A stretch of 64,000 bases of DNA from positions 62,001-126,000 of the forward strand of contig JAKRSD010000017.1 of assembly GCA_022402535.1 (NCBI GenBank), read 5' to 3'. The notes under the pieces were generated by a model that worked only from the letters and a program-made list of their open reading frames with translations, did not search any database and had not been told where the DNA came from. A program made the translations under genes and the position numbers. Below, piece by piece: positions 50,362-60,694 of this stretch. Origin of the DNA: Flavobacteriales bacterium. Lineage in GTDB: Bacteria > Bacteroidota > Bacteroidia > CAIKAF01. The first letter of the stretch is position 1; each line of letters starts with the position of its first letter.

Positions 50362-50946
50362 ATGCAAAAGCCTATTTCATATATTCTATTATTCAGTGTA
50401 AGCCTGCTTTTTTTGCCCGGAGTTTATGCCCAGCAAAAAATGGAAAAAGAAAGTCGAATCAGGCCCCAGCAGGTTCCGGCCAACGCTATACAGTTTATGC
50501 AATCTGCCCGAATAGACAGCCGGATTAAATGGTTTTTGGAGGAAGGCATAGAGAAAAACAGCATAGAAGCCAAATTCAAAAAAGACAAAACACGGTACAG
50601 TATTGAGTTCGACACACTCGGAAATATTGAAGATATCGAAATTGAAATGCGTATCGATGACTTGCCGGCAATCCTCCAGGATTCCATCGAGCATAAACTC
50701 GGGCAGGACTGTCAAAGATACAGACCCGTGAAAGTGCAGGTACAATACACCGGAAAAGAAGCAGCCTTGCTGGCAAAAGTGCAATCGGGAACTATTACCC
50801 GGGACATTCATACCCGTTTTGAAGTGGTGGTAAACTGCCGCACAATTAAAGGTCCCGAGCTGTTGGAATATCTTTTCAGCGATAAAGGCGAAACCATTTC
50901 GGTTACCCAAATCATCTTTAAATCGAGCAGCAACCTTGAATACTAA
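50362..50946 (+). CDS. Hypothetical secreted protein
   Basis: 194 aa with signal peptide, overlaps the next gene by 11 bp. Confidence 0.65.
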   Translation: MQKPISYILLFSVSLLFLPGVYAQQKMEKESRIRPQQVPANAIQFMQSARIDSRIKWFLEEGIEKNSIEAKFKKDKTRYSIEFDTLGNIEDIEIEMRIDDLPAILQDSIEHKLGQDCQRYRPVKVQVQYTGKEAALLAKVQSGTITRDIHTRFEVVVNCRTIKGPELLEYLFSDKGETISVTQIIFKSSSNLEY

Positions 50947-51625
50947 GTATTTTCTTTTCTTGTTTTTTCTGTTCTTCACAGGAACATGTGCGGGGTTTGC
51001 CCAAAGCCGCTATCAGTTTGGTATGCTTCCTTCCGTGAACCTGAATCAAAAATTTAAAAACGACTGGTCGCTGAACACTAAACTGGAATCGCGGCAACTG
51101 TTTATGAACGGCACATTTTCAGGAATTTCCAACACAAAATATCAATATGTGCTCACTGACTTTTCGGTGCTGTTTGCTAAAAAAGTCAGTGTAAACTCCA
51201 GAGTAGCCGGGGGATATCTTATTCGGGTAGAAGGACCGGAACTGATGCACCGTTTTATTCAGCAATACACTATGGTACAGCGATTATCCGGTTTTAGCCT
51301 CGCGCATCGGGTTATGGCCGATCAGAGTTTTTCGGTGAATGAAAACCCCGAATTCCGTTTCCGATACCGCATTACGTCAGAAATTCCGCTGAGCGGCGAA
51401 TCCGTGGATCCGAAAGAATTTTATGTAAAACTGAACAATGAGTATGTAAACAGCCTGCAAAGTATCCGTTACGATTTGGAAATCAGAGTAGTGCCTTTGC
51501 TCGGATACAACATCAACAACACGAACAAATTGGAATTTGGGGGCGATTACCGGGTAAACTCTTTTTTCAATAACAGCATCCGACACAGTTTCTGGGCCAG
51601 CCTGAACTGGTTTATTGAGATTTGA
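50936..51625 (+). CDS. DUF2490-like outer membrane protein
   Basis: NQKFKNDWSLNTKLESRQLF...YQYVLTDFSVLFAKKVSVNSRVAGGYLIR; beta-barrel alternation. Confidence 0.7.
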   Translation: MNTKYFLFLFFLFFTGTCAGFAQSRYQFGMLPSVNLNQKFKNDWSLNTKLESRQLFMNGTFSGISNTKYQYVLTDFSVLFAKKVSVNSRVAGGYLIRVEGPELMHRFIQQYTMVQRLSGFSLAHRVMADQSFSVNENPEFRFRYRITSEIPLSGESVDPKEFYVKLNNEYVNSLQSIRYDLEIRVVPLLGYNINNTNKLEFGGDYRVNSFFNNSIRHSFWASLNWFIEI

Positions 51626-51770
51626 ACGCCCGATCCGGCTTCTCTCATCAGTTTTCTGCCATCCGAATAAATGTGGTGATATGATTTTTCATTTTAGGTA
51701 AAATGCCGATATTAGTACTTTGAAATCATTGAATTAACTTCAACATTTACCAATCCATACCCCAATACAT

Positions 51771-52880
51771 ATGAAAATGCAGACAAAATGGTTGCTCCTT
51801 TTACTACCCGTGTTTTTGATGGGATTTGAAAAACCCAAAGAATATCTGATTACGGCACAGATAACCGGTTTCCCTGACAGCACCTTATTTTACCTCAAAA
51901 ACATGTCCACAGATGAAAATATTGATAGTGCCTACATCGTAAACAACTCGTTTCAGATGAAAGGTCACGTATCGTTAGAGCCTTCTCAACTTTGGCTGAA
52001 TACAACATGGAATGATGGGTTTTATTACACGTTTTTATTCATCGGAAACGAAAAAATAACCATAGAAGCAAACCTTACCGATTTTCCTTATGACGTGCGT
52101 GTAAACGGCTCCAAGACACAGGATGAATACATCGTACTGAATACCCTTACGAAATCATACTCTATAAAACGCAATGAACTGCTTGATGAGCTCTTTTCAT
52201 TACCTCCGGAAATTATGCAAGAAAAATCGGCAGAAATATGGTTAGAAGTCAGTCAAATAGATCAGATTACAGATGAAATCACCCTTGAATTTGTGAAGAC
52301 ATACCCCAACACCTATGCAGCGTTAATGTCCATGAATCAGATTAAAAATAAAATCCCCAAAGACAGCCTAAGGTATTTATTCAACCAGGTGAGCCCTGAA
52401 TTACAATCCAGTCCATACGGCAAAATCATAGCTATTTTTCTGAAAGAAAAAATATCCGAAGTCGGAGATCCTGCACACGATTTCACGGCTCAGGATGTAA
52501 ACGGCAATACATTTACATTTTCCAACACAAGAGGTAAGTATATTTTATTGGATTTTTCTTCTTCTTTTTGCCTGCCCTGTATTCAATCTATAGAAGAGTT
52601 GTATGAAGTACATCAAACGTATGGTAATTCGTTGGAAATAATCACCTTTTCGGTGGATGCCAAAAAATCAACCTGGCTTCAAAGCATAAAAAGAGATAGC
52701 CTTCCCTGGAAAAACGTGTGGGACGGAAATGGCTCATTTGGAGAAACCTGTATCAAATATGGCGTACAGGGATACCCTACGTTTTTCATCATCAGTCCCG
52801 AAGGAATCATTTTAGACCGTTGGTCGGGTTATGGGAAAGGGCTTATCCTACTCAAACTGGAGCCCTTTAACATTCGGTAA
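51771..52880 (+). CDS. Thiol-disulfide oxidoreductase-like protein with DUF4369-like N-terminus (TlpA/ResA-type)
   Basis: YLITAQITGFPDSTLFYLKN..; GKYILLDFSSSFCLPCIQSIEELYEVHQTYG (CxxC), GVQGYPTFFIISPEGIILDRWSGYG. Confidence 0.9.
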   Translation: MKMQTKWLLLLLPVFLMGFEKPKEYLITAQITGFPDSTLFYLKNMSTDENIDSAYIVNNSFQMKGHVSLEPSQLWLNTTWNDGFYYTFLFIGNEKITIEANLTDFPYDVRVNGSKTQDEYIVLNTLTKSYSIKRNELLDELFSLPPEIMQEKSAEIWLEVSQIDQITDEITLEFVKTYPNTYAALMSMNQIKNKIPKDSLRYLFNQVSPELQSSPYGKIIAIFLKEKISEVGDPAHDFTAQDVNGNTFTFSNTRGKYILLDFSSSFCLPCIQSIEELYEVHQTYGNSLEIITFSVDAKKSTWLQSIKRDSLPWKNVWDGNGSFGETCIKYGVQGYPTFFIISPEGIILDRWSGYGKGLILLKLEPFNIR

Positions 52881-52974
52881 ATCGTTTTGTAAAATCATAA
52901 AAAATAGGATTGTAGCTTTCAATTTTTGTTTTTACCCCTATTTAATAAGTTTATAATTACAATAAAATAACCGT

Positions 52975-53220
52975 ATGGAGATTTCAATCATTAAAATAGG
53001 TAATTCCAGGGGGTTTCGTTTATCAAAATCCATATTGGACAGATATAACATATCTGACAAAGTGGAATTAATTTTAGAAAAAGGTCAGATTGTACTTCGG
53101 CCCGTTAACAAGCCAAGAAAAGGTTGGGACGAAGCCTTTAGCAAAATGCATCAAAACGGAGATGATCAACTTCAGATTGACGATGTGTTTGAAGACGAAA
53201 GCCAGAAAGATTGGAGGTAA
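52975..53220 (+). CDS. AbrB/MazE-type antitoxin
   Basis: MEISIIKIGNSRGFRLSKSILDRYNISDKVELILEKGQIVLRPVNKPRKGWDEAFSKM. Confidence 0.93.
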   Translation: MEISIIKIGNSRGFRLSKSILDRYNISDKVELILEKGQIVLRPVNKPRKGWDEAFSKMHQNGDDQLQIDDVFEDESQKDWR

Positions 53221-53336
53221 CACGACATCAAATCCGTACGATTGATAAAATCAGGATAGTAAAAAAATCAGGCACTTTAACCGATAAAGAAATAAAAGAA
53301 TGTAAGCAGGTTATCCGCGAAACATTTGTAGATTAA
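53211..53336 (+). pseudogene. Truncated MazF/PemK-type toxin remnant
   Basis: In-frame translation EVTRHQIRTIDKIRIVKKSGTLTDKEIKECKQVIRETFVD*; matches only the expected start and the C-terminal part of MazF, central part missing. Confidence 0.75.
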
Positions 53337-53450
53337 AAAATCAAACAGTCATTATCCTTTATTTTCATCTAATAATTGAAAAGTTTTATTGAGATTTGAT
53401 GCGGCTTAAGCACGGTATTTGCTATACTGTCCGAACCTCAATAGAAGTGT

Positions 53451-54707
53451 ATGAAAACAAAATATTCGGTAGTTGTAGTGGGAGGCGGATTTGCAGGAAT
53501 TAATTTCATCCGGCAGTTAGACAAAGAACTTTTTGAAGTACTGCTGATCGATAAAATCAACCACCACCAGTTTCAGCCATTATTTTATCAGGTAGCCGCC
53601 TCGCAGATAGAGCCCTCCAGTATTTCGTTTCCGCTCAGAAATATTTTCAGAAATCAGGAAAATGTGCGCATCCGGCTGGCAGAAGTAGAAGAAATTCAGC
53701 ACGACCAAAATCTAATCAAAACCAATATCGGCACTTTTCATTACGATTTTTTGGTACTGGCCATGGGTTGCAAAACCAACTTTTTTGGCAATAACGAAAT
53801 CGGCAAACACGCATTAACTTTAAAAACAACATACGAAGCCATATCCATCCGTAATCATATTCTGCAGGTGTTTGAAGATATTATTTCGGCCAATGAGTCC
53901 GAAAAAGAAAGTCTGCTGAACATGGTCATCGTGGGTGCAGGACCCACCGGGGTGGAATTAGCCGGCGCTTTTGCCGAAATCAAAAAAAATGTACTGCCCA
54001 AAGATTATCCCCGAATTGACTTTTCGAAGCTGAATATCATTCTGGTGGAAGGCAGTCCCAATACGCTGAATGCTATGAGCGAATCGGCAAAACAGGTTTC
54101 GCGGGCATACCTTGAACGCATGGGTGTACAAATCATTACCGATACGTTTGTAACCCATTACGACGGTGAAAACCTGCAACTGAATTCGGGAAAAACCCTC
54201 AAAACCAAAACGCTGATCTGGGCCGCGGGAGTAATCGCCAATACCGTGAACGGTATTCCGGAAGATTGGTATGCTCCGGGCAGACGCATCAAAGTGGACC
54301 GGGTGAATAAAGTACCCGGAAGTGAAAATTTATTTGTGATTGGTGATATGGCCTATATGGAAACGCCCTTATATCCCAAAGGGCACCCTCAATTGGCGAA
54401 CGTGGCCATCAATCAGGGAAAAATATTAGCCCGAAACCTTAAAAAAATTATTGAAGGAAAACCCACTGAGGCATACGAATACAAAGATCTGGGAACCATG
54501 GCTACCATTGGCAGGAATAAAGCCGTGGTAGATCTTCCATTCATCAAATTCAGAGGGCTTTTTGCCTGGATTATCTGGATGTTTCTGCACCTGATGTTGA
54601 TTCTGAGTGTTCGGAATAAACTCATCATTTTTATCAACTGGGCCTGGGCATACGTAACCAAAGACACTGCCCTACGCCTGATTATGAAAGACAATAAACA
54701 ACGCTGA
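53451..54707 (+). CDS. Type II NADH dehydrogenase-like FAD oxidoreductase
   Basis: SVVVVGGGFAGINFIRQL; VIVGAGPTGVELAGAFAEIKK; LIWAAGVIAN; LFVIGDMAYM. Confidence 0.95.
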   Translation: MKTKYSVVVVGGGFAGINFIRQLDKELFEVLLIDKINHHQFQPLFYQVAASQIEPSSISFPLRNIFRNQENVRIRLAEVEEIQHDQNLIKTNIGTFHYDFLVLAMGCKTNFFGNNEIGKHALTLKTTYEAISIRNHILQVFEDIISANESEKESLLNMVIVGAGPTGVELAGAFAEIKKNVLPKDYPRIDFSKLNIILVEGSPNTLNAMSESAKQVSRAYLERMGVQIITDTFVTHYDGENLQLNSGKTLKTKTLIWAAGVIANTVNGIPEDWYAPGRRIKVDRVNKVPGSENLFVIGDMAYMETPLYPKGHPQLANVAINQGKILARNLKKIIEGKPTEAYEYKDLGTMATIGRNKAVVDLPFIKFRGLFAWIIWMFLHLMLILSVRNKLIIFINWAWAYVTKDTALRLIMKDNKQR

Positions 54708-54718
54708 TATAGTCATTT

Positions 54719-55237
54719 TTAGCGGGGTTCCATGCCCAACATACCCCGGAATGTTTCTTTTCCTTCGGGCAGTTTCTTCAGATTGGTCAATAGCAAGAGA
54801 CCTCTTTCTATGCGAAGCGAAGAGGACTTTACCATGGACACATAATGAATGATATAACGCTGCTTACCCGGAGTAAGCGCCTTAAATCTGCGTGAAGCTT
54901 CTTCATCCTGTCTGAGGATTTCTCCCAATTCTTCAGAAACTTCCATCCCATATTCACTATCATCGGGCTGAAGGGTGATGCGGAGCGTATCTCCATTTTT
55001 CACACCCAGCTCTTTCATGCGTTTTTTGTTCAGGCTGATATAGCCCGAACCGCCTCCTAAAGCCACCAGTCCGCAGGAAAAACTCAGGGCACCATTCACC
55101 GTGCAGATTAGACGGATGGAAAACTTACCCCCCAGTTTTTGCACGATGTGTTCAGGAATTTCAATGCAGTGCATCCCGGGAAGGTGTTCCAATAAAAACA
55201 GATGTGATTCAAATTCTATAGTAAACCGGAGTTCCAT
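54719..55237 (-). CDS. DUF1905/YdeI-like protein
   Basis: RFTIEFESHLFLLEHLPGMHCIEIPEHIV...RLICTVNGALSFSCGLVALGGGSGYISLNKKRMKELGVKNGDTLRI; C-terminal RRFKALTPGKQRYIIHYV. Confidence 0.82.
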   Translation of the reverse strand: MELRFTIEFESHLFLLEHLPGMHCIEIPEHIVQKLGGKFSIRLICTVNGALSFSCGLVALGGGSGYISLNKKRMKELGVKNGDTLRITLQPDDSEYGMEVSEELGEILRQDEEASRRFKALTPGKQRYIIHYVSMVKSSSLRIERGLLLLTNLKKLPEGKETFRGMLGMEPR

Positions 55238-55243
55238 AACGGC

Positions 55244-55657
55244 TTATTTTTCAGTAAAAAAACCTGAAAGCATCGCTTTCATATCCTCCGGACATTCGCA
55301 GGGGCGTTTTTTAATCCTATCATAAAATACCAGGGTGGTTTTTCCTTCGGTAAGCAATTTCCCTTGCGGATTTACAATGCGGTAGTCAAATTCAATTCTT
55401 ACGGAGGGTAAAACGGGAATGCGGGTCTGGATTTCCAGCAACTCATCATAAAAAGCAGGTTTTCTGTAACGGATCTGCATGTCCAATACGGGCATCATAA
55501 TCCCCGAATCTTCCAGTTCTTTGTACACAAACCCCAAAGCCCTCAGCGCCTCTACCCTGCCCGTTTCAAAATAATCGGCATAACGGCCGTAATATAGATA
55601 TCCCATTTTGTCTGTTTCGGCGTAGGTTACCCTTCTGAATGTGGAATGGGAATACAT
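55244..55657 (-). CDS. Acyl-CoA thioesterase (YbgC/FadM-like hotdog fold)
   Basis: RRVTYAETDKMGYLYYGRYADYFETGRVEALRALGFVYKELEDSGIMMPVLDMQIRYRKPAFYDELLEIQTRI. Confidence 0.93.
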   Translation of the reverse strand: MYSHSTFRRVTYAETDKMGYLYYGRYADYFETGRVEALRALGFVYKELEDSGIMMPVLDMQIRYRKPAFYDELLEIQTRIPVLPSVRIEFDYRIVNPQGKLLTEGKTTLVFYDRIKKRPCECPEDMKAMLSGFFTEK

Positions 55658-55658
55658 C

Positions 55659-56918
55659 TTATTGTTTTATGAATTTGAAATACGATGCTCTTCCGCCAGA
55701 CTGAACCGAAGCCATGTATAATCCGGGAGCAAGGAACGATATATCCAGCGTAGATAAGCCTTCGGAAATATCATTCAATGTGCGGTACATCATCAGGCGT
55801 CCGTCAGTTCCATAAATACCCACCCGGGCCTGGTGTACCCCATTATTCCAGGGTATTGAAATCTGACTGATTGCCGGATTAGGAAACGGTGCCGACGTCA
55901 ACAGCGGTTTAACTTCCTGCGAACTCAAAAACGCATTATTTACATTGTACACAGCCAATCCGCGTAGGGTGCCCAACCATACATTGGCGGTATCTTTTGC
56001 CACGGAATATACCCGGTTGTAAGGCAATCCCGAAGTAAACGCATTAAAATTCGTAAATACGGTATCGTTATAGAGAATGGCTCCATAATCCAAATCGTTG
56101 GTACAAATCCATTTTTCGCCTTCGGCTGTTACCAAAATATCCCACACATTCCGAAAGGCAATTCCTTCGGAATTAAGCGCCGAAAACACCTGAAAATCAA
56201 AGGTTCCATTGAACTTAACCAGTGCACTGTCATTATCTGTAAATCCCATGCCCAACCAGATAGTGGTATCATTTTCAACCGCAACGGAACGAACAAACGA
56301 AAACGGGATTTGGGAATTCTGGGGTGTAAAAGCCGTTACCACATTTCCGGTAACTTTCAGTAATCCGTTACTGAGTGAAGCAATCCATTTGTTTCCGAGC
56401 GGATCTACAGCCACATCATAACAAACCTGAATATTAAATCCGGTAGATGCGCTGTTGAATACCTGCCAAGTGGTTCCATCGAATCCATAAAAGCCGCCGC
56501 CATCGGTAGTTATCCAGGCTTTGGAACCTTCAAAAGCCACAGCGGTAATTGCGTTGGAGGTTAACGGGGAATTGGATGTATTATAAACCGTGAAGGAATT
56601 CCCTGATAAAACGGCTAATCCGTTTTGGGTTCCTATCCAGATTGTTAAATCGGGCGCCTGACGCAAGGCGGTTACACGATTATCGGGAAGGGCCGAATTT
56701 GATGTATTAAAAATTGTCCAGTTGAAAAAATCCTGAAAGCGGGCCAGCCCATCCTGGGTTCCCACCCAAATGGAATTTTCATGATCCACCTCCAGTGCGG
56801 TAACGATATTGGAAGGAATGGCTGAATTGGTGGTGTCGTAAGTAAACCAGCCGGCAAACTGTCCGCGCGTGGTAAACACACTTCCTATGAACAACAGCGA
56901 AAAGAGAATGAAACGCAT
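55659..56918 (-). CDS. Two-component-regulator-propeller-like secreted protein with T9SS C-terminal sorting tail
   Basis: Repeats ..SIWVGTQDGLARF..NTSNSALPDNRVTALRQ..TIWIGTQNGLAVL; C-terminus APFPNPAISQISIPW...LYMASVQSGGRASYFKFIKQ. Confidence 0.85.
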   Translation of the reverse strand: MRFILFSLLFIGSVFTTRGQFAGWFTYDTTNSAIPSNIVTALEVDHENSIWVGTQDGLARFQDFFNWTIFNTSNSALPDNRVTALRQAPDLTIWIGTQNGLAVLSGNSFTVYNTSNSPLTSNAITAVAFEGSKAWITTDGGGFYGFDGTTWQVFNSASTGFNIQVCYDVAVDPLGNKWIASLSNGLLKVTGNVVTAFTPQNSQIPFSFVRSVAVENDTTIWLGMGFTDNDSALVKFNGTFDFQVFSALNSEGIAFRNVWDILVTAEGEKWICTNDLDYGAILYNDTVFTNFNAFTSGLPYNRVYSVAKDTANVWLGTLRGLAVYNVNNAFLSSQEVKPLLTSAPFPNPAISQISIPWNNGVHQARVGIYGTDGRLMMYRTLNDISEGLSTLDISFLAPGLYMASVQSGGRASYFKFIKQ

Positions 56919-57057
56919 ACGTTTAGATGAGGGAACGAATATACAATTTGGTACGGATAACCGTTGCGCGGCAATAATGAAGTCTGTTTCAAGGAAAACT
57001 CAAAACCTTTTTATCACCTTTGCGGTTAGTGGACACAACAAAAATTATACATCCATC

Positions 57058-58641
57058 ATGTCTCTAAATAATTCCAGACGTTCGGCGTTTCTTCCGTTTT
57101 TTTATGCTGCAGCTTTGCTGGTGGGCGTATTTATCGGTACAAGGCTGAATATTTCCGATCAGCGATTTTCGTTTTCGCCTTCTTCTAAAGGGGATAAAAT
57201 ATCCAGGCTCATACAGATTATAGATCGCGAATATGTGGACGAAATCAATGTGGACTCGCTTTCCGAAGCAGCCATCGCCACGTTACTGTCCGAACTTGAC
57301 CCCCACAGTGCATATATTCCCGCAGCCGACTTAAGTTCCATAAACGAAGATATGGAAGGTAATTTTGAAGGTGTGGGCATTGAATTCGGAATACTTTCCG
57401 ATACTATTCATGTATTGGCCATTATATCGGGTGGCCCGGCAGAAAAAGCAGGGGTTCAGCCCGGCGATCGGATTGTGCGGATTGAAGAAGAAATGGTTGC
57501 CGGGAAAAAAATAAAAAACGAAGAAGTCATCAAAAAACTGCGGGGACCCAAGGGCTCCGAAGTGCAGGTTTACATCAGCCGTAAAGGACAGAAGGACTTG
57601 CTTCCCATTAAAATCAAACGGGATAAAATACCCCTTTTCAGTGTAGATGCTTTTTTTATGCTGGATGCCACCACGGGATATATTAAAATCAGCCGGTTTT
57701 CGGCCACCACATTCGAAGAATATGAAAAAGCCCTGAACACGTTGAAAGAATCAGGAGCACAGAAACTGATGCTGGATTTACGGGGCAATCCGGGCGGTTA
57801 TCTTGAACAGGCTGTGAAAATCTGTGATGATTTTTTACCCAAAGGCGAAATGATTGTGTACACCGAAGGGAAAAACCGCAAAAAAGAATCGAGATATGCC
57901 ACATCCAAAGGCCGCTGGGAAAAACAACCGCTGGTGGTTTTAATAGATGAGACTTCTGCCAGTGCCAGCGAAATTGTGGCGGGTGCTTTGCAGGATCAGG
58001 ACCGGGCCACATTAGTGGGCAGAAGATCCTTCGGAAAGGGATTGGTGCAGGAACAGATGGAGTTTAAAGATGGATCGGCTATGCGGCTCACCGTAGCGCG
58101 TTATTATATGCCTTCCGGCAGAAGCATACAACGCCCCTACTCCAATGGAAACAAAGAATACTACATGGAAATTTACCATAGAGATGAAACTTCCGAAACC
58201 GACACCACAAAGGTTGCTGATGACACACTGAAATATTACACCAAAAACAAAAGAGTAATCTATGGCGGGGGCGGTGTGCGCCCCGATGTGGAAGTAAAAC
58301 GCGATACCGGTTCCTTTTCTCTGGCCTTCATCAAGCTGAACAATAACGGCACATTAGGTAATTTTGCGTTTGATTTTGCCGATAAAAACCGAAACCGGCT
58401 GAAAAACCTTCCGGGTGGATTCAAACAATTTGCCCAAACACCCAATAATGAAATCCTTAAAGCGTTTTTAAATTATCTGAATATTTCCGGAACTTCGTAC
58501 ACGAATTCCATTTCACCTGCCGAAATAACCCGCATAAAAGCCGTCATAGCCCGAAATATCTGGGGCAATGAAGGGTATTACTTCATTAGTGTTCAAGATG
58601 ATAAAGATGTAAAAGTGGCGAAAGAAGTTCTTGACCGATGA
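57058..58641 (+). CDS. S41-family C-terminal processing peptidase (CtpA-like)
   Basis: PDZ GGPAEKAGVQPGDRIVRIEEE; catalytic LVVLIDETSASASEIVAGALQDQDRATLVGRRSFGKGLVQEQ; internal Met start chosen. Confidence 0.95.
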   Translation: MSLNNSRRSAFLPFFYAAALLVGVFIGTRLNISDQRFSFSPSSKGDKISRLIQIIDREYVDEINVDSLSEAAIATLLSELDPHSAYIPAADLSSINEDMEGNFEGVGIEFGILSDTIHVLAIISGGPAEKAGVQPGDRIVRIEEEMVAGKKIKNEEVIKKLRGPKGSEVQVYISRKGQKDLLPIKIKRDKIPLFSVDAFFMLDATTGYIKISRFSATTFEEYEKALNTLKESGAQKLMLDLRGNPGGYLEQAVKICDDFLPKGEMIVYTEGKNRKKESRYATSKGRWEKQPLVVLIDETSASASEIVAGALQDQDRATLVGRRSFGKGLVQEQMEFKDGSAMRLTVARYYMPSGRSIQRPYSNGNKEYYMEIYHRDETSETDTTKVADDTLKYYTKNKRVIYGGGGVRPDVEVKRDTGSFSLAFIKLNNNGTLGNFAFDFADKNRNRLKNLPGGFKQFAQTPNNEILKAFLNYLNISGTSYTNSISPAEITRIKAVIARNIWGNEGYYFISVQDDKDVKVAKEVLDR

Positions 58642-58696
58642 TTTTTATTTCTCATTTGTTTATATACCTTTAACGCTCAGTAAACAAATTAATAAC

Positions 58697-59926
58697 ATGA
58701 AAAAACTTTTACTCGGTGCAGTTTGCGCCATGTCTATCATTCCTGCTACGGTTAAAGCCCAGGAAGGCTGCGGAACGGGAAGATACAATACAGAATACTT
58801 TGATGACTATGAACTGACTTCTGACATTGTGTATGGAAACAATGCGCAGGGTGCAGGAAATCTGCTGCTTGACTTTTATGAGCCGGCCAATGACCCGATT
58901 GCTCAGCGTCCGCTGATTATTTTAGTACATGGCGGATCTTTTATCGGCGGAAGCAAAACGGATGACCCGGCGGTTACTGAGCATTGCATAAGATTTGCCA
59001 AAATGGGTTATGCCACGGCGTCCATCAATTATACGCTCGGTTTCGACCAATTTCCGCCGCAGCAGGAATCCGCAGCACGTACCGTATATCGCGCAGCCCG
59101 CGAATTAAAAACGGCTGTTCGTTTTTTCCGTAAAGATGCCGCCACCGACAACTTATATAAAATCAATCCAAACGTAATCTTTTTCGGAGGTAACTCTGCA
59201 GGAGCCATCACGGCCCTTCATGCAGCATACTTAGACCAGTATAGCGAATTACCAGCCGGTATCGACACTTCCGCTTTAGCACAGGGAAATATGGAAGGCA
59301 CAGCCTTTGGTCATCCAGGTTATTCAAGCCAAGTTAGTGGGGTAATCAACATGGCCGGCGCCATTGGAGATACAGCATGGATGGATAACAATCATATTAT
59401 TCCTGTAGTGAGCGCACATGGTGATGACGACGGAACAGTTCCTTACGGATCTGAAACCATCGTTTTTTTGGGAGCATTTCCTGTATTACCTGTTGACGGA
59501 AGTGGTTCTATTGACCAATATACAACAAACAATGGAATGAATGCCGATTTATTGATTTTCCCCGGTGATGATCACTGCCCTTGGAACAGCAATGCCACCA
59601 AAATGACTCAGGTAATTAACCATAACCGGGATTTCTTATACAATATTCTTTGCGTACTGGCTGATATTGAAGAAAATCCAAGTATGGAAATGAATGTGTT
59701 CCCGAATCCTTCTGCCGGAACTTTTTCAATTCAGGTTCCCCAGCAGGAAGAAATGCTTTCTTTCACAATGGTTGATATCACCGGAAAAACGGTTTTATCC
59801 GGCAAACAATCGGCCGCAAACGGTATCATTTCCGTATCTGCCGAAAACTTGAACAGCGGTGTATATTATTTCCGCGTTCAGTTGGGTAATAAATCACAGA
59901 CTGAAAAACTGGTTATTCAGAAATAA
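58697..59926 (+). CDS. Secreted alpha/beta hydrolase with T9SS C-terminal sorting domain
   Basis: PLIILVHGGSFIGGSKTDD; FFGGNSAGAITALHAAYL; C-terminal MNVFPNPSAGTFSIQVPQQ...LNSGVYYFRVQLGNKSQTEKLVIQK. Confidence 0.9.
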   Translation: MKKLLLGAVCAMSIIPATVKAQEGCGTGRYNTEYFDDYELTSDIVYGNNAQGAGNLLLDFYEPANDPIAQRPLIILVHGGSFIGGSKTDDPAVTEHCIRFAKMGYATASINYTLGFDQFPPQQESAARTVYRAARELKTAVRFFRKDAATDNLYKINPNVIFFGGNSAGAITALHAAYLDQYSELPAGIDTSALAQGNMEGTAFGHPGYSSQVSGVINMAGAIGDTAWMDNNHIIPVVSAHGDDDGTVPYGSETIVFLGAFPVLPVDGSGSIDQYTTNNGMNADLLIFPGDDHCPWNSNATKMTQVINHNRDFLYNILCVLADIEENPSMEMNVFPNPSAGTFSIQVPQQEEMLSFTMVDITGKTVLSGKQSAANGIISVSAENLNSGVYYFRVQLGNKSQTEKLVIQK

Positions 59927-59952
59927 ATCAACACCTACACACATACAAACAG

Positions 59953-59977
59953 AAAGGGCCTTCGGGCCCTTTTTTTA
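59953..59977 (+). terminator. Rho-independent terminator
   Basis: AAAGGGCC-TTCG-GGCCCTTTTTTT. Confidence 0.92.
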
Positions 59978-60046
59978 TAACCTGGTTTTTAGGATAGGTT
60001 TACAGTTCAGAAATGCATATATATTTGCCCTACTTAACTCATTAAA

Positions 60047-60670
60047 ATGAAAACAAATACACACAACTTCCGCTTCTCCTTGCTTGTTTTGGCATTTTTG
60101 TTTGCCGGGTTTTATTCCTGTTCTGATGGTCCCGGAAAAAAAATAGAAAACGATTATTTCTCGGTAACCATCCCTTCAAATTGGAAAATATCGAATACAT
60201 TGGATAATTATTACGAAAACGGGGATTTGTATTTTCAAAATGAATCGGGTGGATATGGTAAAAATGCAGGTTTGTATTTCAACGTGTTTTTGGTGGACCT
60301 GAACCCGGGATTTAGCGATATGAACATGGAAGACCGCATTATTACGGAAACAAACGACTATATGACACGCTGCCTGAACCCGATGGGTATGAAAGAGTTT
60401 GAATATACTTCGGGGGAAGAATTAAACGCTTATTATACACCGCTGACATTCAAGAACAAAACGGCGGTTGAAAAATATTACATTGCCATAGAATCGCCAT
60501 TCGATGAAAATGAAGGGCCACGCTCCTCATACCGGAAAGGACGTATTATTTCATTTCAGTGCAAAGAAAAGTGGATGATAATACAATATCAGGATTTTGA
60601 AAAACATTGGGATGAGAACCACCCGATTTTTGAAAAAATATTGGAAAGTTTTACGCCCAAATGTGAGTAA
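60047..60670 (+). CDS. Hypothetical lipoprotein
   Basis: Lipobox-like FAGFYSCSD, 207 aa. Confidence 0.65.
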   Translation: MKTNTHNFRFSLLVLAFLFAGFYSCSDGPGKKIENDYFSVTIPSNWKISNTLDNYYENGDLYFQNESGGYGKNAGLYFNVFLVDLNPGFSDMNMEDRIITETNDYMTRCLNPMGMKEFEYTSGEELNAYYTPLTFKNKTAVEKYYIAIESPFDENEGPRSSYRKGRIISFQCKEKWMIIQYQDFEKHWDENHPIFEKILESFTPKCE

Positions 60671-60694
60671 CAGGTTGAGTTTATTAACCTGAGC

